Shown here: positions 7,306-15,605 of the stretch, piece by piece
Layout of the letters: each line of letters opens with the position of its first letter
Position numbering within the stretch: the first letter of the stretch is position 1
Source: Bacteroidales bacterium
Lineage (GTDB): Bacteria > Bacteroidota > Bacteroidia > Bacteroidales > UBA932
Assembly: GCA_017535125.1 (NCBI GenBank)
Contig: JAFXUS010000057.1
Coordinates: 1-64,000, forward strand
Direction of reading: 5' to 3'
DNA length: 64,000 nt
The notes under the pieces: model-generated
What the model was told of the DNA's origin: nothing
Seen by the model: only the letters and a program-made list of their open reading frames with translations
The model's database searches: none
Program-made: the position numbers and the translations under genes

Positions 7306-8226
7306 ATGCTCAACCGAAGAATTCTCCGTATCAAGGCCTTCAAGACCATCTACTGCTACGCGGAAAACCACGGTATGACGCTCAAGGAAGCGGAAGCCCT
7401 GTTGGACGTGTCGTGCGAGTCCACGCGGGACCTGTATCTGTTCCTGCTGGCGATGACGGGCCCGCTCACCGAGGAGGCCCGCGCACGCATCGAAGCCGCC
7501 CGCGCCAAGTTCAATCCCACGGAGGAGGAACTCCATCCCAACCTCAAGTTCGTCAATAACAGAATCGCGCCCCTGCTGGCGCAGGATCCCGACTTCAGTA
7601 AGCTCGTGTCCCGGAAGAAATTCGCCTGGGACCAGTACGACGTGCTGCTGCGCCGCCTCTACGAGCGCATCCGCGGCCGCAAGTATTTCCAGGATTACCT
7701 GGAGAGCGGCGAGGACTCGCTGGAGGAGGATGCGAAGCTGTGGTGCAAGATCTACGAGCGCGAGCTCGAGGACAGCGACGAACTGGCGGACATCCTGGAG
7801 GACCTGTCGATCCATTGGAACGACGACCTGGGCTATGCGCTGGGCTGGTGCATCCGCACCGTCCGGGAACTCGGCCAGGGTGCGACCTGGCAGCTGCCCC
7901 CGCTCTACCAGAGCGAGCTCCCCGGCGGCGAAGCCCTCGAGAGCGACAAGAAGTTCGTGGTGAACCTGCTGCGTACGGCCTATAACAATTATGACGCGTT
8001 CTGCGCGCAGGTGGCGGAACTCACGCCCGGCTGGACCCGCGACCGGCTCTGCACCACGGATCTCTGCCTGATCGCCTGCGGCATGGCCGAGGCGAAGATG
8101 TCGCCGGCGGTGTCGCCGCGCATCATCATCAACGAATATATCGAAATCTCGAAATATTACAGCACGCCGGAGAGCAGCGGTTTCGTGAACGGCCTGCTGG
8201 ACAAATTGATTAACCAACACGAATAA
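7306..8226 (+). CDS. nusB: Transcription antitermination factor NusB (long Bacteroidota form)
   Basis: NusB binds boxA RNA with ribosomal protein S10 in rRNA antitermination. The 306-residue protein is roughly double the length of E. coli NusB, as usual in Bacteroidota, with an extended helical middle. It starts RRILRIKAFKTIYCYAE, resembling the canonical RRxARexAlQ start, and ends with the conserved C-terminal helices: DLCLIACGMAE, IIINEYIEISKYY and GFVNGLLDKL. The ATG at 7306 is chosen over an earlier in-frame codon inside the promoter. It heads an operon with yajC, ybbR, coaE, a DUF5606 gene and rimO. Confidence 0.92.
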   Translation: MLNRRILRIKAFKTIYCYAENHGMTLKEAEALLDVSCESTRDLYLFLLAMTGPLTEEARARIEAARAKFNPTEEELHPNLKFVNNRIAPLLAQDPDFSKLVSRKKFAWDQYDVLLRRLYERIRGRKYFQDYLESGEDSLEEDAKLWCKIYERELEDSDELADILEDLSIHWNDDLGYALGWCIRTVRELGQGATWQLPPLYQSELPGGEALESDKKFVVNLLRTAYNNYDAFCAQVAELTPGWTRDRLCTTDLCLIACGMAEAKMSPAVSPRIIINEYIEISKYYSTPESSGFVNGLLDKLINQHE

Positions 8227-8230
8227 GAAT

Positions 8231-8563
8231 ATGAATTTCATGATTTTACAGGCAGCTCCCGCTGCCGGACAAGGTGGCAGCAGCTGGAGCTTCCTGCTGA
8301 TGCTCGGCCTGATGTTTCTGGTGATGTGGCTCTTCATGATCCGTCCCCAGCGCCAGCAGCAGAAGAAACTCGAGGAGATGCGCAACGCCCTCAAGAAGGG
8401 TGACAAGGTCATCACCGCGGGCGGTATCTACGGCACCGTGGCCGACGTCGATGAGCGCACCGTGCTCGTGAAGGTGGACGGCGAGGTGAAGATCCGCGTG
8501 GACAAGAGCTCCATCAACAAGGATATGACCGCGGACGCCCCCGCGCAGCCCGAGAAGAAATAA
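8231..8563 (+). CDS. yajC: Preprotein translocase subunit YajC
   Basis: The 110-residue protein has one membrane helix (SFLLMLGLMFLVMWLFMI), followed by the YajC signature RPQRQQQKKLEEM and KKGDKVITAGGIYGTV. A short KOW/SH3-like domain and a charged tail complete it. YajC associates with SecDF in the inner membrane. The order nusB-yajC-ybbR-coaE is common in Bacteroidales. Confidence 0.95.
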   Translation: MNFMILQAAPAAGQGGSSWSFLLMLGLMFLVMWLFMIRPQRQQQKKLEEMRNALKKGDKVITAGGIYGTVADVDERTVLVKVDGEVKIRVDKSSINKDMTADAPAQPEKK

Positions 8564-8566
8564 GAC

Positions 8567-9496
8567 GTGAAGGTCTGGGTACAGTTCCTGCTCTGCGTGC
8601 TGTTCTCGGCCAGTATCTGGCTCGTTCTCAACCTGTCGCAGAATTATGTGGCGATCGTGAGCGTGCCCATGGTGGCCAGGAGCAACATCGAGGGCCATGC
8701 GGCATTGTCGCAGTCGGAAGCCACCGTGACCGCGCAGGTCTCGGCGTCCGGCTACCGGCATGTGGTGATGGCCCGCAAGCATAAGCGTCCCGCGCAGGTC
8801 AACATCGCCGCGGCGGATTTCCGCCATGCGGGCGGGGACCGGTACTCCGTTTCCAATACGTCTCTCTATCGTTATGCGTCCCAGATTTTCGGGGACGGCG
8901 TGACGGTGGAGAGCTTCATTTTCGACGAACTCGAGTTCGCCTTTCCGGTAGAAACCTACAAGAAGGTGCCCGTGCAGCCGGTCCTGTCGGTGAGCTTCTC
9001 GCCGCAGTACATGGCGCTGAGGCCGCTCTCGCTGCAGCCGGATTCGGTGCTCGTGTACGGTGAGCCTTCGCGCCTGGAGAACGTTACTTCCGTTTCCACG
9101 AAGCCGCTGGACCTGGACGACCTGCGCAGCAGCGTGCACGGCAAGGTGCGCCTGGAGACGCCCTCCGGCGTGCGCCTTTCGCATGAGGAGAGTGTCTATT
9201 CGCTCGACGTCACGCGCTACGTGGAGATTCGTGCCGAGGTGCGGATCGAGACCCGCAACGTCCCGGCGCGGGTGAACCTGGCCGTCCTGCCTTCCACGGC
9301 GACGGCCGTGTTCCGCTGTATCTTCCCGACCGCTGCGGATCCGGCGGCGCAGACGAAATTCTACGTCGATTACCGCGATTTCGCTGGCTCGCTCAGCGGC
9401 CGCTGCGTGGCACATTGCGAAGGACTTCCGTCCAACGTGATCGACTACACGCTGTCTCCGGAAGTGTTTGATTGTCTGGTCAAAACGGCTGAGTAG
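8567..9496 (+). CDS. YbbR-domain protein (CdaR-like)
   Basis: This 309-residue protein begins with a single N-terminal membrane helix (FLLCVLFSASIWLVLNL) and continues with beta-rich YbbR-like repeats outside the membrane (VPVQPVLSVSF, RPLSLQPDSVLVYGEPSRL). In Firmicutes YbbR/CdaR regulates the diadenylate cyclase CdaA; no cdaA is visible here, so the partner is unknown. The start is a GTG at 8567, 3 nt after the yajC stop. Confidence 0.8.
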   Translation: MKVWVQFLLCVLFSASIWLVLNLSQNYVAIVSVPMVARSNIEGHAALSQSEATVTAQVSASGYRHVVMARKHKRPAQVNIAAADFRHAGGDRYSVSNTSLYRYASQIFGDGVTVESFIFDELEFAFPVETYKKVPVQPVLSVSFSPQYMALRPLSLQPDSVLVYGEPSRLENVTSVSTKPLDLDDLRSSVHGKVRLETPSGVRLSHEESVYSLDVTRYVEIRAEVRIETRNVPARVNLAVLPSTATAVFRCIFPTAADPAAQTKFYVDYRDFAGSLSGRCVAHCEGLPSNVIDYTLSPEVFDCLVKTAE

Positions 9497-9500
9497 CGCC

Positions 9501-10022
9501 ATGCGTACGATTCTGGTCACGGGTCCCATCGGGAGCGGGAAGAGCGCCGTCTGCCGCTATCTGGCGTCGCTGGGTTTTCCGGTCTACGAGAGCGACGCGC
9601 GCACGAAGATGCTTTACTCGCTCGTGCCCGGGCTGAAGTGCAGCATCGAGGAGCGCCTGAACCTGCCGTGGTCGCAGATCGGTACGGTCTTCTCCGACCC
9701 GGACAAGCTTCGCACCCTCGAGCAGATGGTCTATCCGCACGTGGTGGAGGACCTGAAGGCCTGGAAGGCCGCGCAGAAGGCGCCGCTGCTCTTCGTCGAG
9801 TCCGCCATCGCGCTGGACAAGCCGCAGTTTGACGGCCTCTACGACAAGGTCCTGCTGGTCACGGCGCCTTACGAACTCCGCGTGCAGCGCAATCCCAAGG
9901 CGGCGGAGCGCGACGCCCTGCAGGCGTACGATCCCGCCCGCATCGATTTCCGTCTCGACAATGACGGCACCCTGGAAGAATTACAAATCAAAACAAGACA
10001 ACTGATATGCAAACTGATTTAG
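9501..10022 (+). CDS. coaE: Dephospho-CoA kinase
   Basis: CoaE phosphorylates the 3'-OH of dephospho-CoA, the last step of coenzyme A synthesis. The P-loop GPIGSGKS is at residues 8-15. VYESDARTK is the substrate-binding segment (usually DAD; here ESDA), and LLFVESAIA and VLLVTAPYELRVQR are the lid and base-binding region. At 173 residues it is slightly short. The ATG at 9501 directly precedes the P-loop strand. Its 3' end overlaps the following DUF5606 gene by 16 nt. Confidence 0.9.
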   Translation: MRTILVTGPIGSGKSAVCRYLASLGFPVYESDARTKMLYSLVPGLKCSIEERLNLPWSQIGTVFSDPDKLRTLEQMVYPHVVEDLKAWKAAQKAPLLFVESAIALDKPQFDGLYDKVLLVTAPYELRVQRNPKAAERDALQAYDPARIDFRLDNDGTLEELQIKTRQLICKLI

Positions 10023-10423
10023 CACGGATCCTGTCCGTGGCAGGCCTCCACGGCCTTTTCCAATATGTGGCCCAGTCCCGCAGCGGCGTGATCGCCGAGA
10101 GCCTTGAGACCAAGCAGCGCAAGGCGTTTTCCGCCACCAGCCGCATCTCCACCCTGGCCGACATCGCCATCTACACCAGCGAGGGCGAGCTGAAGCTCGA
10201 CCAGGTGTTCCTGGCCCTCAAGGCCGCGCTCGGCGATGCCGAGGCACCGTCCCCCAAAGCTTCCGACAAGGAGCTTGTGGCCCTGTTCAAGAAGGCCATC
10301 CCCAACTACGACGCCGACCGCTTCTACGTGTCCCACATGCGCAAGGTGATCGACTGGTACGACCAGATCGTCAAGTACGCGTCGCTGGATTTCGTGAAGG
10401 AAGATGAAGCCCAGGAGGCTTAA
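10007..10423 (+). CDS. DUF5606 family protein
   Basis: This 138-residue protein starts DLARILSVAGLHGLFQYVAQ, followed by SRSGVIAESLETKQRKAF and a helical C-terminal half (FYVSHMRKVIDWYDQIVKYA). This matches the Bacteroidota DUF5606 family, which has no known biochemical role. It has no signal or membrane segment. It overlaps coaE by 16 nt and rimO by 20 nt, so it is tightly embedded in the operon. Confidence 0.8.
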   Translation: MQTDLARILSVAGLHGLFQYVAQSRSGVIAESLETKQRKAFSATSRISTLADIAIYTSEGELKLDQVFLALKAALGDAEAPSPKASDKELVALFKKAIPNYDADRFYVSHMRKVIDWYDQIVKYASLDFVKEDEAQEA

Positions 10424-11690
10424 AGTCATTACCCTCGGCTGTTCGAAGAACACCGTCGATACCGAGCATCTGCTGGCGGCCCTGCCGGCGGATGCTTTCT
10501 CCATTGTGGAGGGTGAAGCGCCCTGCGACGTCCTGCTACTGAATACCTGTGGTTTCATCGGCGACGCCAAGGAGGAGTCCGTGAACGCCATCCTGGCGGC
10601 CGTGGAAGCGAAGAAGCGCGGTGAGGCGGGGGAGCTGGTCGTGTTCGGCTGCCTGTCGCAGCGCTATCCCGACGAGCTGCGCACGGAAATCCCGGAGGTG
10701 GACGCCTGGTTCGGGGCGCGCGACCTCGCGCCGGTGCTGCGGCACCTGGGAGTGAAGCCCGGGCCGCTGACGGCGCGCTATATGCCCCGCCCGCAGGGCT
10801 ACGCCTATCTGAAGATTTCCGAGGGCTGCGACCGCCGCTGCTCCTATTGCGCCATTCCCTTCATCCGCGGCGCGCACCGCTCCGTGCCGATGGAGGACCT
10901 GGTCGCAGAGGCGGAGTCGCTGGCCGCGCGCGGCGTCAAGGAGCTGATCCTGATCGCGCAGGACACGACCTACTACGGCCTGGACCTGTATCACCGGCGC
11001 GCGCTGGGTGAGCTGCTGGAGAAGCTGTCCGCGATCCCGGGCATCGAGTGGATACGCATCCATTATTCCTATCCGGCCGATTTCCCGGAGGACGTGCTGC
11101 GCGCCATGGCGGACAATCCCAAGGTCTGCCGCTACCTGGACATCCCGCTGCAGCACATCGCGGACGGGATGCTGGAGCGGATGCACCGCCACGTGGACGG
11201 TGCCTGGACGCGCCGGCTCATCGCCCGCCTGCGTGCGGAGGTGCCGGGCGTGGCGCTGCGCACCACGATGATCGTGGGGCATCCGGGTGAGACGGAGGCG
11301 GAATTCGCAGAGCTGCTGGATTTCGTGCGCGAAGCGCGTTTCGAGCGCCTGGGCGCGTTCACCTATTCCGAGGAGGAGGGGACCTGGGGTGCGGAGCACC
11401 TGAAGGATGACGTGCCCGCGGAGGTGAAACAGGAGCGGCTGGACCGCCTGATGGAGCTGCAGCGCGACATCTCGCTGGCCTGCAACCAGGCCCGCGTCGG
11501 CACGGAATGTCTCGTCATCGTGGATGAAATCATGGATGGCGAAGCCATAGGCCGGAGCGAGTTCGAGAGTCCGGAGGTGGACGGGGAGATCCTGCTGCGC
11601 AATCCGTCGCCGGATATGAAGGTCGGCGACATGGTCCGCGTGCGGATCGTCGCCGCGGAGGATTACGATCTGATAGCAGAACTAATATAG
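10404..11690 (+). CDS. rimO: Ribosomal protein S12 methylthiotransferase RimO
   Basis: RimO is a radical-SAM enzyme that methylthiolates an aspartate of ribosomal protein S12. The N-terminal UPF0004 domain has the three auxiliary-cluster cysteines (LGCSKNTVD, NTCGFI, FGCLSQRYP). The radical SAM motif CDRRCSYC (CxxxCxxC) follows at about residues 146-153, and a TRAM domain forms the C-terminus. CGFIGDAKEESVN supports RimO over MiaB. Length 428 is typical. It is the last gene of its operon, followed by a strong terminator. Confidence 0.95.
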   Translation: MKPRRLKVITLGCSKNTVDTEHLLAALPADAFSIVEGEAPCDVLLLNTCGFIGDAKEESVNAILAAVEAKKRGEAGELVVFGCLSQRYPDELRTEIPEVDAWFGARDLAPVLRHLGVKPGPLTARYMPRPQGYAYLKISEGCDRRCSYCAIPFIRGAHRSVPMEDLVAEAESLAARGVKELILIAQDTTYYGLDLYHRRALGELLEKLSAIPGIEWIRIHYSYPADFPEDVLRAMADNPKVCRYLDIPLQHIADGMLERMHRHVDGAWTRRLIARLRAEVPGVALRTTMIVGHPGETEAEFAELLDFVREARFERLGAFTYSEEEGTWGAEHLKDDVPAEVKQERLDRLMELQRDISLACNQARVGTECLVIVDEIMDGEAIGRSEFESPEVDGEILLRNPSPDMKVGDMVRVRIVAAEDYDLIAELI

Positions 11691-11696
11691 AAAAAT

Positions 11697-11735
11697 GAGA
11701 AGCCCGGCTGCAGATGCAGCCGGGCTTCTTTTTGC
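11697..11735 (+). terminator. Intrinsic terminator between rimO and the carboxylesterase gene
   Basis: A 14-bp perfect stem (GAAGCCCGGCTGCA pairing with TGCAGCCGGGCTTC) with a 2-nt loop is flanked by AAAAA upstream and TTTTT downstream. It can therefore serve both convergent genes. Confidence 0.92.
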
Positions 11736-11762
11736 AATATGGATGGTTTTAACTAACCTCGA

Positions 11763-13247
11763 TTACGGAACGATGGGGTCGCCGACTTCGGAATTCTCCT
11801 TGTCCTGGGCATCCAGCTTGAAGAGCATGAACTTGCCGTTCTCCTGGGTGTAAGGCTCCCAGCCGAGGCCCGGATCGCTGGTCTTGGCGAAGTTGGTCCA
11901 GGCGGTCAGCATCTTCTCGGAGAGATCCCAGTCACCCTGGGTCCAGGGACGCCAGCAGTGCTCGAGGGACTTGAAGACGAACCACAGGTCGGAGGAGTGG
12001 AACGCACCCTTCAGGCGGGCGGTCACCTCCGGATGGGAACCGTCGTCAGGCAGCGGGCGGGCGAACTCGTAAGCCCAGGCCTTGGCGCCCTTCTCCTCGC
12101 GGTTGAGGCAGAAGGCGGCGATGCCGCCGGACATGTTGCCCATATCGTTGAGCGTGTACCCGATCATGTACGGGACGTCGGCGAGCGAGCCGTCCTTGGC
12201 CGCGTCGTCAAAGCTCTCCTTGCTCACGTAGCCGTCCACCATAGGCATGCCGGTAAGGGAACCGAACTTGCCGCTGGCGCTGCTGTAGATGGTGCTGAGG
12301 GCATAGAGCGTCTCGGTGGAGGCGGCACGCATCTTCTTGAGGTCGGTCAGGCCGGCCCAGTCGAGGATTTCCTTGCAATTCTGCTCGGCTTCCTTGATGT
12401 TGGTCGGGCGGAACATGCGCATCATGCCGGCAGGCATGGCGGGCATACCGGCGGGACGGCCGGCGGGAGCGGCTGCAGGAGCCGGCTGCGGAACGGTCAG
12501 ACCGCCGCCGGACATGATGACGGCTTTGTGGAAGAGGCCGCGGGCCAGCGGGGACTCGCAGATCGTCTTCACGCTGCCGGCGCCGGCGCTCTGGCCGAAG
12601 ATCATGACGTTGTCAGGATCGCCGCCGAACTGGGCGATATTCTTCTTGATCCACTTCAGGGCCTCGATCTGGTCGAGGATACCGTAGTTGCCGGACACGC
12701 CGTGCGGGCTCTCGGCGGAGAGCTCGGGATGGGTCAGGAAGCCGAACACACCGAGGCGGTAGTTGATGGACACGAGGACGACGTCCTTCGCACCCCACGC
12801 CTTGGCATCGAACTCGGGCTCGGAACCCCAACCTTCACGATAGCCGCCACCATGGATCCAGAGGGCCACGGGGAGTTTCTTCTCGGGCTGGCCGGAAGCC
12901 TTGGTCCAAACGTTCAGGTAGAGGCAGTCCTCACTGTAGGGAGCCTCGTCGCCGTAACCCCACTCGGTGAAATAACCGCCGGGATACTGGATGGCCTGAT
13001 AGCTCGGATGACCGAACTTATCGCAGAGCTTCACGCCCTGCCAGGGAACGACCGGCTGCGGCTCTTTCCAACGCAGGTCGCCGATAGGCGGAGCGGCGTA
13101 GGGGATGCCCCGATAGACGAGAACGCCCGGGATTTCCGTGGTGACACCTTGCACCTGGCCTCCCTCGATGGTGAGGACCGGGGTGTTGACAGCCTTGCTG
13201 CACCCGAAGAGGGCGAGCACGGACAACAGAAGAAGTGCTTTTTTCAT
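11763..13247 (-). CDS. Carboxylesterase type B lipoprotein
   Basis: The 494-residue alpha/beta hydrolase starts with a lipoprotein signal (ALLLLSVLALFGC, Cys about 16), so it is exported and lipid-anchored. The family segments are VLVYRGIPYAAPP, EDCLYLNVWT, LWIHGGGY (oxyanion hole) and the nucleophile elbow FGQSAGAGS. The catalytic His is probably in a C-terminal segment, with FHSSDLWFVF resembling the region before it. A Pro/Ala/Met-rich stretch (about residues 255-278, PAPAAAPAGRPAG then MPAMPAGMM) is inserted just after the elbow domain. It is a single-gene unit between two convergent or divergent neighbours. Substrate is unknown; ester-decorated polysaccharides are a fair guess from nearby enzymes. 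Confidence 0.85.
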   Translation of the reverse strand: MKKALLLLSVLALFGCSKAVNTPVLTIEGGQVQGVTTEIPGVLVYRGIPYAAPPIGDLRWKEPQPVVPWQGVKLCDKFGHPSYQAIQYPGGYFTEWGYGDEAPYSEDCLYLNVWTKASGQPEKKLPVALWIHGGGYREGWGSEPEFDAKAWGAKDVVLVSINYRLGVFGFLTHPELSAESPHGVSGNYGILDQIEALKWIKKNIAQFGGDPDNVMIFGQSAGAGSVKTICESPLARGLFHKAVIMSGGGLTVPQPAPAAAPAGRPAGMPAMPAGMMRMFRPTNIKEAEQNCKEILDWAGLTDLKKMRAASTETLYALSTIYSSASGKFGSLTGMPMVDGYVSKESFDDAAKDGSLADVPYMIGYTLNDMGNMSGGIAAFCLNREEKGAKAWAYEFARPLPDDGSHPEVTARLKGAFHSSDLWFVFKSLEHCWRPWTQGDWDLSEKMLTAWTNFAKTSDPGLGWEPYTQENGKFMLFKLDAQDKENSEVGDPIVP

Positions 13248-13366
13248 ATACCTAAATTAGAATTGGTTGATAGTTTTCGTACAAGCAGTACAAAGTTACT
13301 TTTTGCCGGGGATGTTTTCTTGCACGGATAGACCAAAAAGATATAAAATTGCGTATCTTTATCCAT

Positions 13367-14449
13367 ATGAAACACACGCTCCCGTCTATTGACCTGCGCC
13401 ACCGCATCGCGTTGGAGGCCAATCGCGTCCTGCAGCGCGACGTCCGGCGGAACCATCCGCTGGAGCAGTTGTTCTGGGAGTGCACCCTGCGCTGCAACCT
13501 GGCCTGCCGCCACTGCGGCAGCGACTGCAAGGTGGAAGCGAACTGTCCGGACATGCCGAAGGAGGACTTCCTGCGCGTGCTGGACAGCGTCAATGCGCAT
13601 TGTGCGCCGCACTCCGTGTTCGTGATCGTGACGGGCGGCGAGCCGCTGATGCGTCCGGACCTGGAGGAATGCGGCCGGGCCATCCACGACAAGGGTTTTG
13701 CCTGGGGCATGGTCACGAACGGCTACGCCCTCACGGAGGAGCGCCTCGCGCGCCTGGTGGCCGCCGGGATGGGCAGCGCCACGGTGAGCCTGGACGGGCT
13801 GCAGGAGAACCACGACTGGATGCGCGGCCGCGCGAACAGTTTCGAGCGGGCTTCCGCGGCCATCCGCATGCTTGCCGCGCGCGGAGACGTCGTCTTCGAC
13901 GTGGTGACCTGCGTGAATCGCCGCAACTATGCGGAACTGCCCCGCATCAAGGAGGCGCTGATCGGCTGGGGCGTGAAGGCCTGGCGGCTGTTCACCGTGT
14001 TCCCGATGGGCCGCGCCGCCGGCGACCCGGAACTGCAGCTCGACAATGCGGAATTCCGCGGCCTGCTGGACTTCATCAAGGCCACGCGCCGCGAAGGCCG
14101 CATCCGCGCCTCGTATGGCTGCGAGGGCTTCCTTGGCAATTACGAGGGCGAGGTGCGGGACCATTTCTTCGGCTGCGAAGCCGGCATCACGGTCGCCTCC
14201 ATCCTCGCGGACGGTTCCATCTCCGCCTGCGCGAGCATCCGGGCGGACTACCACCAGGGCAACATCTACCGCGGGGACGACCTGATGGACGTCTGGGAGC
14301 GGGGCTTCGGCCCGTATCGCGACCGCGAATGGATGCGGACCGGGGACTGCGCAGGCTGCCGCTGGTTCAGATACTGCCAGGGCGGCGGCATGCATTTGCG
14401 TGACGCAGAGGGCCGGCTGCTGTTTTGTCATTTGAAAAGAATTGCATAA
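13367..14449 (+). CDS. Radical SAM enzyme of the rSAM/lipoprotein system
   Basis: This protein of about 360 residues has the radical SAM motif CTLRCNLACRHC: the CxxxCxxC cysteines sit near residue 40 (CNLACRHC). It also has VTGGEPLMRPDL and TVSLDG, and a C-terminal SPASM-like cluster region (GCEAGITVASILADGSISACASI, CAGCRWFRYCQGG). The next gene is a short lipoprotein with the GFSSC lipobox seen in the Bacteroidota rSAM/lipoprotein pairing (TIGR04133/TIGR04134, from memory). The biochemical reaction of that system is unknown. The ATG at 13367 follows a near-consensus -7 box (TATCTTTA, 13353-13360) by only 6 nt. It opens an operon that continues into glsA-glsB. Confidence 0.85.
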   Translation: MKHTLPSIDLRHRIALEANRVLQRDVRRNHPLEQLFWECTLRCNLACRHCGSDCKVEANCPDMPKEDFLRVLDSVNAHCAPHSVFVIVTGGEPLMRPDLEECGRAIHDKGFAWGMVTNGYALTEERLARLVAAGMGSATVSLDGLQENHDWMRGRANSFERASAAIRMLAARGDVVFDVVTCVNRRNYAELPRIKEALIGWGVKAWRLFTVFPMGRAAGDPELQLDNAEFRGLLDFIKATRREGRIRASYGCEGFLGNYEGEVRDHFFGCEAGITVASILADGSISACASIRADYHQGNIYRGDDLMDVWERGFGPYRDREWMRTGDCAGCRWFRYCQGGGMHLRDAEGRLLFCHLKRIA

Positions 14450-14459
14450 CTTTGTGTTT

Positions 14460-14774
14460 ATGAAGAAAGGAATCAGACACATGCTCGCGGGCGTTCTCGC
14501 CCTGCTTGGATTCTCTTCCTGCGCGTCCTTGCATGAGGCGCAGGAGGCGCGTGCCCAGCGCGAGCGCGAGGCGTTCGAATCGCAGCAGAAGGCGTTGGTG
14601 GAGGAGACCCTCCAGGAGATGCTCGAGGCCGACGCCAACAATCCTGAGCTGCAGGAGCAGAAACGCCGGCAGGGGACGGTCATCTCCGGAGAGGGACGCA
14701 TCGAGGAGATGGAGCGCATGAAACTCCTCTACGGCGTGCCCAACGTGCCGTACCGCGAAATCGAAAAGAAGTAG
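14460..14774 (+). CDS. Short rSAM-associated lipoprotein
   Basis: This 104-residue protein has a lipoprotein signal (MLAGVLALLGFSSC), then a Glu/Gln-rich helix (EAQEARAQREREAFESQQ) and a C-terminal segment LLYGVPNVPYREIEKK. Both the LALLGFSSC lipobox and a YG-x-P motif occur in the partner lipoproteins of rSAM/lipoprotein systems. This one is shorter than usual: the beta-rich domain normally following YGxP is missing, and the protein ends there. It starts 10 nt after the rSAM stop and ends 5 nt before glsA. The target of modification, if any, is unknown. Confidence 0.7.
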   Translation: MKKGIRHMLAGVLALLGFSSCASLHEAQEARAQREREAFESQQKALVEETLQEMLEADANNPELQEQKRRQGTVISGEGRIEEMERMKLLYGVPNVPYREIEKK

Positions 14775-14779
14775 CGGCG

Positions 14780-15598
14780 ATGGCGACCGGCGATGTGAAG
14801 GACCGCCTGATCGATCTCGACGGCGTCCTGGCCAGCAAGTTCAAGGGGAAGAAGCCGCTTCCCCGTTTCGTCGTCAATTTCCTCAAACGTTTCATTCATC
14901 AGGACTGGCTGAACGAAGTCCTCTCACGCGGTTATGACGGCGTGGAGTTCTGCGAGGACACGCTGCAGTACATGGGCGTGAAGATCGAGGTGGAAGGGTT
15001 GGAGAACGTCCCGCAGGACGGTAGCCGTTACACCTTCGCCTCCAACCACCCGCTGGGTGCCGCGGACGGTCTGGCGCTCTGTGCGCTCATCTCGCGCAAT
15101 TTCGGCTCCGTACGCATGCCGGTCAACGATTTCCTGATGTTCCTCAAGCCGCTTGCGCCGCTCTGCGTGCCCATCAACAAGACGGGCAGCCAGGTGCGCA
15201 ACCTGCCGCAGCTGCTCGACGAGGCGTTCCGGTCCGACGAGCAGATCATGATTTTCCCGGCCGGGGTGTGTTCCCGCCGGATTAAGGGCAAGATCCAGGA
15301 TTTTCCCTGGACCAAGACCTTCATCACCAAGAGCGTGGAGACGGACCGCGCCGTCGTTCCGGTACATTTCGAGGGCCGCAACTGCGCGCGCTTCTACCGG
15401 GCCGACTGGCTTTTCCGCAAGGTGCTGAAGACCAAGTTCAACATCCCGATGCTGTTCCTGCCGGACGCCTTCTATCGCACGCGCAACAAGACTTTCAAGA
15501 TCATCCTCGGCAAGCCGATTCCGGCTGCCACCTTCGACAAGACCCGCAAGCCGCTGGAATGGGCTGCCTGGGTGCGTGAGAAGGTATATCAACTGTAG
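14780..15598 (+). CDS. glsA: O-acyltransferase, GlsA-like (PlsC family)
   Basis: In Bacteroides, GlsA O-acylates N-(3-hydroxyacyl)glycine made by GlsB to give diacylated glycine lipid. The 272-residue protein has PlsC features: ASNHPLGAADG (the His/Asp pair is spaced H-x5-D rather than H-x4-D), then FPAGVCSR in place of the usual FPEGTRS, and VVPVHFEGRN. The gene pair order, with a GNAT N-acyltransferase 7 nt downstream, matches the gls locus. A general lysophospholipid acyltransferase role is the alternative. Confidence 0.78.
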   Translation: MATGDVKDRLIDLDGVLASKFKGKKPLPRFVVNFLKRFIHQDWLNEVLSRGYDGVEFCEDTLQYMGVKIEVEGLENVPQDGSRYTFASNHPLGAADGLALCALISRNFGSVRMPVNDFLMFLKPLAPLCVPINKTGSQVRNLPQLLDEAFRSDEQIMIFPAGVCSRRIKGKIQDFPWTKTFITKSVETDRAVVPVHFEGRNCARFYRADWLFRKVLKTKFNIPMLFLPDAFYRTRNKTFKIILGKPIPAATFDKTRKPLEWAAWVREKVYQL

Positions 15599-15605
15599 TT
15601 AGTAG